Virus record (IMG/VR): IMGVR_UViG_3300046674_000204
Span: 1 to 64,000 of that record
Length of the DNA: 64,000 bases
Strand: one strand, 5' to 3'
From: a virus
Under the pieces are notes generated by a model, which was not told the origin of the DNA, made no database searches, and was given only the letters and a program-made list of their open reading frames with translations. The translations under genes were made by a program, and so were the position numbers. This document shows positions 48,489-56,517 of this stretch, piece after piece; the first letter of the stretch is position 1, and each line of letters starts with the position of its first letter.

Positions 48489-49087
48489 CGCAAGCCTATC
48501 CTCTCCAATGGCCGATGAGCCGGCCGCGCACGAAGTCACCGACCAGAGCGGCATTCGGAAAGACTGTGAGAACAAGCAGGGAATCTCTGACGGTTGCCGA
48601 CGCACTCGGACGGCTGCAAGGCGAGATCGATCGGCTTGGTGCCAGGAACTATGTCATATCCTCGAACGTCCAGCTTCGGCTTGATGGCCTCCCGCGCTCT
48701 GGCCAGCCCGAACCGACCGACCGAGGCGTTGCCCTGTACTTCACGCTCTCCGGCAAGCCTCATTGCCTGCCTTGCGATCGATACGACCGGGTTGCTGACA
48801 ACATTGCGGCTATTGCCAAGCATATCGAGGCTACGCGCGCGATAGAGCGCTACGGCGTTGCATCCATCGCCGAGATGTTCACCGGCTTTACAGCTCTGCC
48901 ATCAAACGAAGCTCAGCACTGGTCTGAAGTACTCGGCGTATCCAGAACCGCGACCGCCGATGAAATCAACACAGCATGGCGGCACAGGGCCAAGCAGGCG
49001 CATTCCGATACCGGCGGCAGTGATGCAGCCATGTCGAGGCTGAACGTCGCTCGTGACGCTGCCTTGAAGGAAAGGAGCGAGTCATGA
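48485..49087 (+). CDS. Protein with C-terminal J-like domain
   Basis: 200 residues. The last 60 residues look like a DnaJ J domain: WSEVLGVSRTATADEINTAW, RHRAKQAHSDTGGSDAAMSR; the canonical HPD is HSD here, which may weaken DnaK stimulation. The middle (YFTLSGKPHCLPCDRYDRVA) matches phage proteins that carry such domains. Could redirect host Hsp70 during replication. Confidence 0.75.
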   Translation: MTQAYPLQWPMSRPRTKSPTRAAFGKTVRTSRESLTVADALGRLQGEIDRLGARNYVISSNVQLRLDGLPRSGQPEPTDRGVALYFTLSGKPHCLPCDRYDRVADNIAAIAKHIEATRAIERYGVASIAEMFTGFTALPSNEAQHWSEVLGVSRTATADEINTAWRHRAKQAHSDTGGSDAAMSRLNVARDAALKERSES

Positions 49088-49311
49088 AGCGACCAACCCC
49101 CGCAACGCTGCAAGCGCAGTGCGACGCCTTCAACTCCCGCTATCCGGTCGGCCAAAAGGTATCGTTCCGCAAAGATGACGGCGCCGGATCGATCACCGTC
49201 ACACGGTCGAAAGCTGAAGTCCTATCCGGTCACTCTGCCGTCATTTGGTTGGAAGGGATTTCCGGCTGCTATCTGCTCGACCGGGTAACGCCCATCAAGG
49301 AGGCAGCATGA
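49084..49311 (+). CDS. Small beta protein, unknown
   Basis: 75 residues, beta-like (VGQKVSFRKDDGAGSITVTR, AVIWLEGISGCYLLDRVTPI). The pattern F-N-x-x-x-P-V-G-x-x-V is seen in many small phage proteins. Coupled by ATGA to the previous gene. Confidence 0.65.
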   Translation: MKRPTPATLQAQCDAFNSRYPVGQKVSFRKDDGAGSITVTRSKAEVLSGHSAVIWLEGISGCYLLDRVTPIKEAA

Positions 49312-49790
49312 CTTATCGAACCTGCACAGGCTGCATTTTCGGAGCCGGCTATTGCCACGCTCGCGAAGCTGTAAAGGCTCAAGTAGCCGGCCTCGGCGTC
49401 ACTTCGCTGAAATGGAAGTGCAAGTGGAAGCGCTTGGCCTTCAATCCCGGCGATGCGGTTTTCGTCGAGACGATCGGCTATCAGCCTGAAGGCGATGAAG
49501 ATGCCTATATCAGCAAATGGCCAGCAACGGTCATCCAAGCCAAGGGCTCGAAGCTGATTTGCTTCATCGAGCCGGGGGCTCTTGATGATGGCGAAGTTCC
49601 ATTCGAGCCTAAAGCTCACGGCAATGGCCATGTCAAAGTTCCGTTGTCCCGCGTATCGCCTCGGGATGCCGTCCGTGAACACGTCTGCGATTTTTGCAAG
49701 CGCATCGCTCGGCTTGCCGGGCATGAGGACTATTGCCGGCATGCGCCACAGGAACCGCGCCGGGCTCATCAACAGGAGTATTACTTCTGA
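49308..49790 (+). CDS. Cys-rich protein, unknown
   Basis: 160 residues from the ATG at 49308. Cysteines at both ends (CTGCIFGAGYCH, VCDFCKRIARLAGHEDYCRH) suggest two metal sites; between them is a beta domain (FNPGDAVFVETIGYQP). Overlaps the previous gene. No family recognised. Confidence 0.65.
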   Translation: MTYRTCTGCIFGAGYCHAREAVKAQVAGLGVTSLKWKCKWKRLAFNPGDAVFVETIGYQPEGDEDAYISKWPATVIQAKGSKLICFIEPGALDDGEVPFEPKAHGNGHVKVPLSRVSPRDAVREHVCDFCKRIARLAGHEDYCRHAPQEPRRAHQQEYYF

Positions 49791-50164
49791 TGGCGAACCG
49801 TCTCGAGTTCAATCGCAAGACCAGAGCCGCGATCATCGCCCGCGCCGCCGGCCGCTGTGAAAAGTGCAGCGCCACTCTCAAGCCCGGCGAAGGCGAGGTT
49901 GACCATATCCTGCCATGCGCTCTCGGCGGCGAACCGACGGTTGCCAATGGTCGGCTCATCTGCCGCGTCTGCCATTCTGAAAAGACGGCTAACGATATCC
50001 GCCAGATCCGCAAGTCTGATCGGCAGCGCGATAAAGCGTCCGGCGCGGTGCGCGCAACTGGCAAGATCAAGAGCCAGGGCTTTCCGAAGACCGAGAAGGA
50101 CGCACCCGCCGCTTCCAAGCAATCCCTCCCATATCGCCCGCTCTACCGCGAGGAACAGCCATGA
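49790..50164 (+). CDS. HNH endonuclease
   Basis: 124 residues from the ATG at 49790 (TGATG overlap). A complete HNH motif: RCEKCSATLKPGEGEVDHIL, PCALGGEPTVANGRLICRVC, HSEKTANDIRQI. It is short, with no extra DNA-binding repeats. It could be a packaging or recombination helper or a small homing nuclease. Confidence 0.83.
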   Translation: MANRLEFNRKTRAAIIARAAGRCEKCSATLKPGEGEVDHILPCALGGEPTVANGRLICRVCHSEKTANDIRQIRKSDRQRDKASGAVRATGKIKSQGFPKTEKDAPAASKQSLPYRPLYREEQP

Positions 50165-50568
50165 ACGCCTCCAACGACATCCAACTGTCCGCCGACTCCC
50201 GCATAGCCGAGCTTGAGCAGCAAATAGCGAATATAAAGGCACGCCGTGATCTGCAGCTTACTGCAACAGCGCAGAAACCTGCCTTCATGATGTGCGATAC
50301 GTGCGGAACTTTGGTCGACGACCAAAAAGAGTGTGATTGCACAAATCTGGGAACAGATACCCAAGACATCGTAGGCCTTTATCGCGGTCCGGTAGACAGA
50401 GATGGGCTGCTGGAAGAAATGCGGAGAGTGATCGAACCGTTTGCCAGAGGATCGATCGATATCAGCGGCACTGCGGTCATCGTCGGCTATCCCGAGACGC
50501 GGGCCGCGCTCGATACCGCACGCGCCTTTCTCTCCAAACTGGAGGGCTCTTCCAATGCAAAAGCTTGA
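50161..50568 (+). CDS. Coiled-coil protein with Cys motif, unknown
   Basis: 135 residues. N-terminal coiled coil (DSRIAELEQQIANIKARRDL) and a zinc-type MCDTCGTLVDDQKECDC. The second half is ordinary helical sequence. Coupled to the HNH gene. Not recognised. Confidence 0.62.
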   Translation: MNASNDIQLSADSRIAELEQQIANIKARRDLQLTATAQKPAFMMCDTCGTLVDDQKECDCTNLGTDTQDIVGLYRGPVDRDGLLEEMRRVIEPFARGSIDISGTAVIVGYPETRAALDTARAFLSKLEGSSNAKA

Positions 50569-50947
50569 AGAGCTGATTGCCGCGCTGGAGAGCGCGAAGG
50601 GGCCGAGCCGGGAGTTGGATTTCTGGTTGTCCGTCCGCGTTTGGGAGATTTCGGAAGAGACCGACGCGGCTTTGGAAGCTGAGGCTGACGAGATCGCCAT
50701 CGGCGGCAGGTGCACCGCGAAGCCATTCACCTCATCCATCGACGCCGCCGTTGCTCTGGTAGGGCGCGTGCTTCCGGATGCCAACTGCTGGGGCATCGAC
50801 AAGGACGAACGCGGCATTGAAGCCCACGTCCAGCGCAACGGCGTTGCAACGGGTCATTGGGCGAAATTTGCTGAGCATGCGACCTCGCCGGCCATAGCCC
50901 TCGTCCTCGTCACCGTCCTCGCCCTCTCTACCAAGGAGCAACCATGA
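50555..50947 (+). CDS. Phage ABA sandwich domain protein
   Basis: 130 residues from the ATG at 50555. It fits the phage ABA sandwich family: LEELIAALESAKGPSRELDF, FTSSIDAAVALV, and a late HATSPAIALVLVTVLALS. Common in phages of Proteobacteria, function unknown. Overlaps both neighbours. Confidence 0.72.
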   Translation: MQKLEELIAALESAKGPSRELDFWLSVRVWEISEETDAALEAEADEIAIGGRCTAKPFTSSIDAAVALVGRVLPDANCWGIDKDERGIEAHVQRNGVATGHWAKFAEHATSPAIALVLVTVLALSTKEQP

Positions 50948-51960
50948 CCACGATACCGAAGGAAGCCGCAGAGGCTGCACGCTTGGTTGTAATGCTGCAA
51001 TACGGCGAAGTTCATTGCGGCCCGATCGCAACAAAGACGCTGCATGAATTTGCTGATGCGGCTCTCTCCGCCGCCCTGCCTCATCTCGTCAAGCCCGTAG
51101 ATGCTGAACGGCATGAGAGGGCAATCGAGGTGGTAGCCGCTAAGCTGCGCAGCCCTTCCACGTTCCCCGGCGAGACCGCCACCAAAGTCGCCGTCGAACT
51201 GATCGACGCCTACCACTACGCCCTTGGAGCCGGGACGGTAGTGCAGGCGGCGGTGGCATATCGTTGGCGGTGGAAAGACCACTTCAACGATTATTGGGTC
51301 ACGTCGAACAAGCTTCCAGCATTTGATCCGTCAAAGATCATCGAACCCCTATACGCCGCCCCACCCCCACCCGCAGCGGTGCAAGAGCCGGTGGCCGTGA
51401 AGGCGTTGGACACGATTGCCGCGAGCCTTCAGCGCCACATCGAACGAGCCGAGGATGAGTTTGGCGAGTGCTCGTACCTGAATTGGATCAAGCGGGATTT
51501 GTCGGATATCCGCGCCCTATCCACCTTCCAAAGCGACCCCGCACCCGAGATAGCTGCGCTACCGCAGGACGTGATTAATCTCGTCATCGCAGCGCGCGAG
51601 GCTTTCGACACTGGCTGGTTGGAAGATCCGGAAAGCAGCGCCCTGGACAAGGCCCTTGAGGTGTTTTCATCACGCGTTCCATATGAGAATGAGCCTGACG
51701 ATGTCGCTTCAACGGCGCCCGAGATAGAACCCGAAGAAATACAGCATGAGAACAATCTCATGAATGAAAATGACGCGCTTAGGGCTGAGAACGAGCGGTT
51801 GCGGAAGATTAAGGATGCGGCAAACGTTTACGTCGCATCGGTCAATGGTGGCCCAGGCCCGTTAGCATCCGATGCGGTGTGGAAGGCCTACGACAACGCA
51901 AAGCAAGCGGCCTTCGATGTTCTGGCCGTCGTCGTCGCCCCTGAGCAAGGGGAGGTGTGA
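50944..51960 (+). CDS. Large early protein, unknown
   Basis: 338 residues, multidomain in appearance: helical N-terminus (ATKTLHEFADAALSAALPHL), a Pro-rich linker near residue 138-146 (AAPPPPAAVQEP), and a C-terminal coiled coil (NENDALRAENERLRKIKDAA). Possibly built from several small phage modules. No catalytic motif seen. Confidence 0.68.
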   Translation: MTTIPKEAAEAARLVVMLQYGEVHCGPIATKTLHEFADAALSAALPHLVKPVDAERHERAIEVVAAKLRSPSTFPGETATKVAVELIDAYHYALGAGTVVQAAVAYRWRWKDHFNDYWVTSNKLPAFDPSKIIEPLYAAPPPPAAVQEPVAVKALDTIAASLQRHIERAEDEFGECSYLNWIKRDLSDIRALSTFQSDPAPEIAALPQDVINLVIAAREAFDTGWLEDPESSALDKALEVFSSRVPYENEPDDVASTAPEIEPEEIQHENNLMNENDALRAENERLRKIKDAANVYVASVNGGPGPLASDAVWKAYDNAKQAAFDVLAVVVAPEQGEV

Positions 51961-51962
51961 GA

Positions 51963-52109
51963 ATGAGCGGAATCCTCTACGGTTTGATAGCCGCCGGCTA
52001 CTGCAACGAAACCGGAAGGTTTTGGGATGCGCTCATCTGGCCCGTTTTTCTCGGGAAGGCCAGCGCGCGCGCCACCCTCTCAGAGGCACAGGAGGGGCGG
52101 AAGCCATGA
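51963..52109 (+). CDS. Small hydrophobic protein, unknown
   Basis: 48 residues (MSGILYGLIAAGYCNETGRF then WDALIWPVFLGKAS). Two bases after the preceding stop, with GAGG upstream, and its stop overlaps the next start as ATGA. May associate with membrane. Not recognised. Confidence 0.55.
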   Translation: MSGILYGLIAAGYCNETGRFWDALIWPVFLGKASARATLSEAQEGRKP

Positions 52110-52459
52110 CTGACATCGTGAACCGACTGCGGGAAGTCGCCGAGATTGAGACCGGATTGCTCTATTCGCGCCGGCAGATGCTGAAAGATGCGGCCAACGA
52201 GATAACTGCTCTCCGCTCCGAACGAGACTCCCTCAAGGCCCTATGCGACGAGATGGCGAAGGCGTTGGAAGACGAGAAGGAGCGCTGCGCCGTTTTCCTT
52301 GCCCATCGCGAAGAACTGATCGGGCTGCTGAGATCATTCCGTGGCGACGTGTTCGAGGAAGTGGCGAGCTTCGCCGAGAATTACGGAGACACCTATTCCG
52401 TTGGCCGGGGCATCGCCCAATCTATCCGAGCCCTTGCTAAGGCAAAGGAGGCGGAATGA
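52106..52459 (+). CDS. Coiled-coil protein, unknown
   Basis: 117 residues, with a long coiled coil (DAANEITALRSERDSLKALC, DEMAKALEDEKERCAVFLAH) like small phage DUF-type proteins that start MTDIVNRLREVAEI. Coupled on both sides. Function unknown. Confidence 0.68.
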   Translation: MTDIVNRLREVAEIETGLLYSRRQMLKDAANEITALRSERDSLKALCDEMAKALEDEKERCAVFLAHREELIGLLRSFRGDVFEEVASFAENYGDTYSVGRGIAQSIRALAKAKEAE

Positions 52460-52632
52460 CAGCCTCAGCCCTCGTCAAGCAATCCGATCTGAAACGCATG
52501 GCCCACATCGCCAAAAGCGAAGGCGTGCGCGTCGAGATCGAAGTCAATGGGAAAATCATCAGAGTTTCCCCCGATATCCCCAATATCCACAATCCAACCA
52601 AGGTTGAACTGCCGGATGACTTTGCTCTCTGA
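52456..52632 (+). CDS. Small protein before the integrase, unknown
   Basis: 58 residues: a helix with VKQSDLKRMAHIAKSEGVRV and a beta pair (EIEVNGKIIRVSPD). Immediately before the integrase gene, where excisionases often lie, but no winged-helix pattern is evident. Similar small proteins precede integrases in rhizobial prophages. Excision partner is inference. Confidence 0.62.
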   Translation: MTASALVKQSDLKRMAHIAKSEGVRVEIEVNGKIIRVSPDIPNIHNPTKVELPDDFAL

Positions 52633-52639
52633 TGAGGGG

Positions 52640-53716
52640 ATGTCCAAGCCCCTGCCGAAACACGTTACGAAGACCGTCACCCGGTATGGCAAGGTGCTGT
52701 TATATTTCCGCGTCGACAAGGGGCCGCGCGTCAGGCTACCGGAAGATCCGAACAGCCATGAATTTGATATGGCCTACGCCGCATGCTTGGCGTCGAAGCC
52801 ACGGCCACGTAGCAAGGCGCCAGCGGCCTCCAGAACAATGCGATGGCTCATCGATCGCTACATGGAAAGCGGCGCGTGGGTGACGCTCTCTGCCGGCACG
52901 AGACGCCAACGGTCGAACATCTTCAAGCATGTTGTAGCAAAGAACGGGGAAATAGAGTTTTCCAAGATCGTTGCCAAGCACATCCGCAACCGTATGGACC
53001 ATATGGCAAAGACGCCGGTTCAGGCCAACAACTACCTCAAGGCCATGAACGGGCTTTTCCAATGGGCGGTGAAGAACGATCACGTCACAAGAAACCCATG
53101 CGAAGGCGTCGATAGACTGCCGGTGAAATCGAATGGATTCCCGGCGTGGACGATCGATGAGGCGATGGCCTTCCGGGAGATTTGGAAGGAAGGCACGATG
53201 CAGCGGCTCGCTTTCGAGCTATTGCTACATGTGGGAAGCAGGCGGGGAGATTTGACCGATCTGGGCCGGCAGCATTTGCGCGGCGATGTTCTGTCCTTCA
53301 GGACAAGCAAGACGGGATCTGTCGTTACCGTCGAATTGCCTCAATCCGTCATGGACATGATCGAGACAATGAAGACCGGCGATTTGCACTTGATCGTGAC
53401 ATCGCACGGTAAGCCTTTCAGTAAGGCAGGCTTTGGAAACTGGTTTGGGTCTGCGGCCCGTGAGGCCGGCGTTCAGAAGAATGCTCACGGCCTTCGGAAG
53501 CTGGCTGCTACCATAGCCGCCGATGAGGGAGCGACAGCTCACGAACTGATGGCTCAATTCGGCTGGGCGAACCCAAAACAGGCGGAAGTTTACACTAGAG
53601 GCGCGGATCGGGCGAAGCTTGGAATTAGATCATCCAAGAGGGTTGCCGAACGGGTGGCGAACGAAACTCCCCCAAACAATAACCCAGAGCCCCCAAACAT
53701 GAAGCGGAAAGCCTGA
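52640..53716 (+). CDS. int: Tyrosine recombinase integrase
   Basis: 358 residues (start at 52640; an in-frame ATG at 52616 is possible). It has an N-terminal arm-binding region, a core-binding SAM-like domain (ANNYLKAMNGLFQWAVKNDH), and a catalytic domain: Arg in LHVGSRRGDLTDL, HGLRKL (His and Arg near 283/286), and Tyr in EVYTRG near 318. It integrates the phage at an attB site, probably a tRNA gene (see 53741-53758). Last gene of the rightward operon; the C-terminal 30 residues are low complexity. Confidence 0.9.
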   Translation: MSKPLPKHVTKTVTRYGKVLLYFRVDKGPRVRLPEDPNSHEFDMAYAACLASKPRPRSKAPAASRTMRWLIDRYMESGAWVTLSAGTRRQRSNIFKHVVAKNGEIEFSKIVAKHIRNRMDHMAKTPVQANNYLKAMNGLFQWAVKNDHVTRNPCEGVDRLPVKSNGFPAWTIDEAMAFREIWKEGTMQRLAFELLLHVGSRRGDLTDLGRQHLRGDVLSFRTSKTGSVVTVELPQSVMDMIETMKTGDLHLIVTSHGKPFSKAGFGNWFGSAAREAGVQKNAHGLRKLAATIAADEGATAHELMAQFGWANPKQAEVYTRGADRAKLGIRSSKRVAERVANETPPNNNPEPPNMKRKA

Positions 53717-53850
53717 GATACAAGGGCTTTCGAAAATGAATGGTGCCCCCGCCAGGAGTATCATTATCAGACAATTTCAGTAGGATACGCCCCCAAACAG
53801 GAAAAATTGACCCATTGAAAAGATTGGCGTCTTAAGCGCTTCCCCCAAAC
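53669..53850 (+). other. attP region with four CCCCCAAAC direct repeats
   Basis: The 9-mer CCCCCAAAC occurs at 53669-53677, 53690-53698, 53790-53798 and 53842-53850, all in one orientation, two copies on each side of a tRNA-like core. Such an array around a core fits arm-type sites of a tyrosine integrase. A 7-pair hairpin (53707-53731) overlaps the integrase stop. The 151 bases between integrase and the next gene contain no gene. Confidence 0.6.
53741..53758 (-). other. Candidate attP core resembling a tRNA 3' end
   Basis: The minus strand reads CTCCTGGCGGGGGCACCA, which looks like the end of a T stem, a seven-base acceptor strand, discriminator A and CCA, as in tRNA-Leu. Tyrosine integrases often carry such a fragment in attP to restore the tRNA after integration. 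No full tRNA is present here. Confidence 0.5.
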
Positions 53851-53867
53851 TTCGAGAGACGGTTTTC

Positions 53868-54164
53868 CTAAGCCTTGATCTTCTTGTGCTTCAAATGCGG
53901 TGTGAAATTCCCGCCAGCATTCGTATAGACCGCCAAGACTTCGGCCGGCAGAAGCTGATGAGATTCCATCTCGCGAAGGCTATTCAGATAATTCTCGATG
54001 ATGGCGTTCTTGATGGCAGCTTCCGCAGCCTTGGCGCGACGATCCTTCTCAGCCTGCCTACGATCAACTTCCATCTGGAACTCGGCCATACGGCGTTGAA
54101 GTTCGTTGTCGGATAGCTCCTGAAGATCTGGGCGCAGTTTGGTAACGTCGGAAATTTCGGCCAT
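53868..54164 (-). CDS. Coiled-coil protein at the end of the leftward operon, unknown
   Basis: 98 residues from the ATG at 54164 (GGGAG upstream). A long charged coiled coil (LQELSDNELQRRMAEFQMEV, DRRQAEKDRRAKAAEAAIKN) and a Gly/His/Lys-rich end. Convergent with integrase across attP. Not recognised. Confidence 0.65.
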   Translation of the reverse strand: MAEISDVTKLRPDLQELSDNELQRRMAEFQMEVDRRQAEKDRRAKAAEAAIKNAIIENYLNSLREMESHQLLPAEVLAVYTNAGGNFTPHLKHKKIKA

Positions 54165-54267
54165 GGCAGTCTCCCGTTGTTTTTCGGGTTCAAGCATGGC
54201 GATGAAGGCGAGTCAATCTTTCGGGGGATTTCGCGCCTATGAGCGGCGCATGGCATCTATCCCTTTA

Positions 54268-54414
54268 TCAGCGGGGATCGGACCCGTTGGGGGATAATGC
54301 GGGCGGTTCAACGGGCTTGCCGTTGTCGCAGACGATGAACCTATATCGGTCCACGTCGGGAAGGCGGATAAGACCGCTTCCGTGACACCGCGAACAATCG
54401 CGATAATCTTTCAT
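54268..54414 (-). CDS. Small zinc-finger-like protein, unknown
   Basis: 48 residues from an ATG overlapping the preceding stop. Opens with DCSRCHGSGLIRLPDVDRYR, a C-x-x-C-x-G-x-G pattern like a DnaJ zinc repeat half, and ends Pro/Ser-rich. About 100 bases without a gene follow it. Coupling is the main support. Confidence 0.5.
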   Translation of the reverse strand: MKDYRDCSRCHGSGLIRLPDVDRYRFIVCDNGKPVEPPALSPNGSDPR

Positions 54415-54569
54415 TTCACCCACCGGAGCGCACCGGCGAGCTGGTGGATCATTTCAACGACCCACTGAACAGAGACCTCGCCGAGATAGCGATCGTCCTC
54501 CCATAGCTCATAGATGGGAGTTGAGCCGTTCATCTTCACTTTGACTTTGAGGGATGGGCCGATGATCAT
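54411..54569 (-). CDS. Small protein, unknown
   Basis: 52 residues (MIIGPSLKVKVKMNGSTPIY then DRYLGEVSVQWVVEMIHQLA), beta then helix. Its ATG overlaps the metallophosphoesterase stop (ATGA), and its stop overlaps the next small gene. Confidence 0.55.
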   Translation of the reverse strand: MIIGPSLKVKVKMNGSTPIYELWEDDRYLGEVSVQWVVEMIHQLAGALRWVK

Positions 54570-55786
54570 ATTTCCACCTCGGAATATCCCCTGGCTCCCT
54601 TTTCCAGATGATAGGTGAAGCTCTTCACGGATCGGCCGGCGAGATAGCCATGGGCCGCATGATAGGTGTCTTGAGCGACTGGAGCCCGATGAGAAAAGAC
54701 GGTGACACCGCCGATCTCTCTGGCGGTGTCATGATGGATGTGCCCGGAATGGATGTGGCGGGTCGAAGATGCCGCCCAATCATCCTTGCGGCGGTTAGCC
54801 ATGATGAGGGGCAGATCGGGGATCTTGGCCTTGTCGCCATGCGTCCCGCCGATCAGGCTGACGCCGAACCGGCGCCAATAGAATGGATCTGGGGAGGTGT
54901 CGACCTTCATCCGGTCTTGGTTGCGCCAGTACATTCGAAGAGCCTGTCGGATACCGCTCGTACTGTTTTCATCATGGTTGCCCGGCTTGAACGTTGCCTC
55001 GATGTGGCGATGCTTTGAGGCAATAAGTTCCGATGTCTCCACCAGGAGATCGCAAACGGTCTCGAGACACTTCGAATAGCGAGTGTCCACGTCAAGGACA
55101 TTCCCCGACCGTTCAGTCTGATTTCGGCTATTGTCGGCATGGAGAAGGTCGCCTAGCCCGAGAATGATGGCGTTCGCGCTTGGCGGCGATGTTTCTACGA
55201 TTTCCCGCATGGCTTCCGAGAGCACCTTGCGAGCGATCGACAGATCCCAATCGGCTCCACCGGTTTCTTTGCCGTAAGCGAATAGCCCGACATGCCAGTC
55301 ACACAGGATGTATGCCGTCAGGCGGTCATCGTCATTATCTTTCGGAGGTGCGATATATGGCGCGCAGGGCGTGAAGTTCTCGAACGCCGCTCTAATGATC
55401 GTAGAAACGTCTTCGGCGGATCGTTCACCCTCCTTCGTCTTGATCCACTCGCCGATCTTGCGGCCTTCGGGATCAACAAAAGCGGATACGCCGGCAATCC
55501 GATGTCCCAATGGGATTTTGAAGACTTCGCCACGGCGAGGACGCTGCTCGACAGTTGTTCCGCGCGGCCCAACGGCCACCTTAGCAACTTCGAAGCCGTC
55601 CATGATCTTGACGCCAGAACTGCGCACCGGTTCAGCCAGTCCACGCCGAACAGCTTCTTTCACGCGTCTGTCAAGCCAGCTCCATTGTTTATCGGCGGCC
55701 CTGGCGGCATCTGATATCGAGCCGAATTGCGCACGAAGTTGCGCCGCTTCGATGCATTCATCATCGCTGTATGTGGGTGTGGGCAT
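54566..55786 (-). CDS. Metallophosphoesterase with HTH-like N-terminus
   Basis: 406 residues. The N-terminal 60 residues look helix-turn-helix-like (CIEAAQLRAQFGSISDAARA). The calcineurin-like phosphoesterase motifs follow in order: CDWHVGLF, GLGDLLHADNSRN, FKPGNHDENST, GTHGDK, HSGHIHHD. Phages often carry such enzymes; they may act on DNA ends, tRNA 2',3'-cyclic phosphates or host signals. Located between lysis genes and attP. Confidence 0.8.
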   Translation of the reverse strand: MPTPTYSDDECIEAAQLRAQFGSISDAARAADKQWSWLDRRVKEAVRRGLAEPVRSSGVKIMDGFEVAKVAVGPRGTTVEQRPRRGEVFKIPLGHRIAGVSAFVDPEGRKIGEWIKTKEGERSAEDVSTIIRAAFENFTPCAPYIAPPKDNDDDRLTAYILCDWHVGLFAYGKETGGADWDLSIARKVLSEAMREIVETSPPSANAIILGLGDLLHADNSRNQTERSGNVLDVDTRYSKCLETVCDLLVETSELIASKHRHIEATFKPGNHDENSTSGIRQALRMYWRNQDRMKVDTSPDPFYWRRFGVSLIGGTHGDKAKIPDLPLIMANRRKDDWAASSTRHIHSGHIHHDTAREIGGVTVFSHRAPVAQDTYHAAHGYLAGRSVKSFTYHLEKGARGYSEVEI

Positions 55787-55792
55787 TGGCCG

Positions 55793-56113
55793 TCACCCCT
55801 GATTGCTGCGTGAGCGGCGCGTTGGCGCAGATGGTACCGTGCGCTCGAAAGCGCGGTCCAATCGCTCACTCATCCCATCTATTCGGTTTCCCACGCCTTC
55901 GATGGCGCGTAGAAGTTGACCAGTCTGCTCCTGCATCCCCTGTTTCGTCGCAAATGTCTCGGCAACGTGAATTTTGTATTCGTCAAGTTGCTTTTCTACG
56001 TCCCTCACCTTTCCATGGAAAAACCGCGAGATGGCGAAACAGGCCCCAATGATGGAGGATAGCCACACGAGAGCAGACCCCACCATTCCGGCCGTCAAGG
56101 GAACGTTTTCCAT
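55793..56113 (-). CDS. Membrane-anchored coiled-coil protein, lysis cassette
   Basis: 106 residues: one membrane segment (MVGSALVWLSSIIGACFAIS) then a coiled coil (KVRDVEKQLDEYKIHVAETF, LLRAIEGVGNRIDGMSERLD) and a basic end. Found at the end of the lysis cassette, it could be a holin partner or lysis regulator. No family recognised. Confidence 0.65.
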   Translation of the reverse strand: MENVPLTAGMVGSALVWLSSIIGACFAISRFFHGKVRDVEKQLDEYKIHVAETFATKQGMQEQTGQLLRAIEGVGNRIDGMSERLDRAFERTVPSAPTRRSRSNQG

Positions 56114-56125
56114 GCATTATGCCTT

Positions 56126-56218
56126 TCAATGCGGGATGGACATGAGCCCGGCGGCAAGTGCGCAAGCGAGAGTGCCGGCCAAGAGCAGGAAGAGAATGAA
56201 GTTGATGCGGGGGCTCAT
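56126..56218 (-). CDS. 30-residue membrane peptide in lysis cassette
   Basis: MSPRINFILFLLLAGTLACA then LAAGLMSIPH: a single membrane span. Its ATG overlaps the outer spanin stop. Size and position would suit a pinholin-like or antiholin-like peptide, but this is speculative. Confidence 0.5.
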   Translation of the reverse strand: MSPRINFILFLLLAGTLACALAAGLMSIPH

Positions 56219-56517
56219 TGAGACTTGCTCTGATAGCTGGTCTTCATATCGACGCCCCATGCTGCGCAATCGGCCGAAAGGCGGTCGCGATTTTCGGCAA
56301 GAAACTCCCATCGCTTCATTGTTACGACCCAAGGCTCGCCACCAGCCTTGACGCGGCCCATCTTGGCGATGCAAGCCGCCGGCAGATCTGGGAACGGCAC
56401 AGAGGCCTTTGCAACGCCCTGAGTGATGGCGGCCTGACTGAGCCGAGCGCTGGTCGTCTGGCATCCCGATAGCGCGGCTGCGCCAAGGGCAACGGAAATC
56501 AATGCTCTGAAAGCCAT
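56215..56517 (-). CDS. Outer-membrane spanin lipoprotein (Rz1-like)
   Basis: 100 residues with a signal peptide and lipobox ALSGC at about residues 15-19, so it would be attached to the outer membrane. The gene overlaps the end of the inner spanin gene by 19 bases in another frame, as Rz/Rz1 pairs do. Larger than lambda Rz1. With the inner spanin it fuses the two membranes in the last lysis step. Confidence 0.75.
   Translation of the reverse strand: MAFRALISVALGAAALSGCQTTSARLSQAAITQGVAKASVPFPDLPAACIAKMGRVKAGGEPWVVTMKRWEFLAENRDRLSADCAAWGVDMKTSYQSKSQ

Noticed and set aside
52456-52632. Excisionase call for the gene before integrase
   Set aside because: Position fits, but no winged-helix or known Xis pattern is visible.
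53741-53758. Complete tRNA gene at the attP core
   Set aside because: Only the 3' end resembles a tRNA; no T loop, anticodon or D arm is found beside it.
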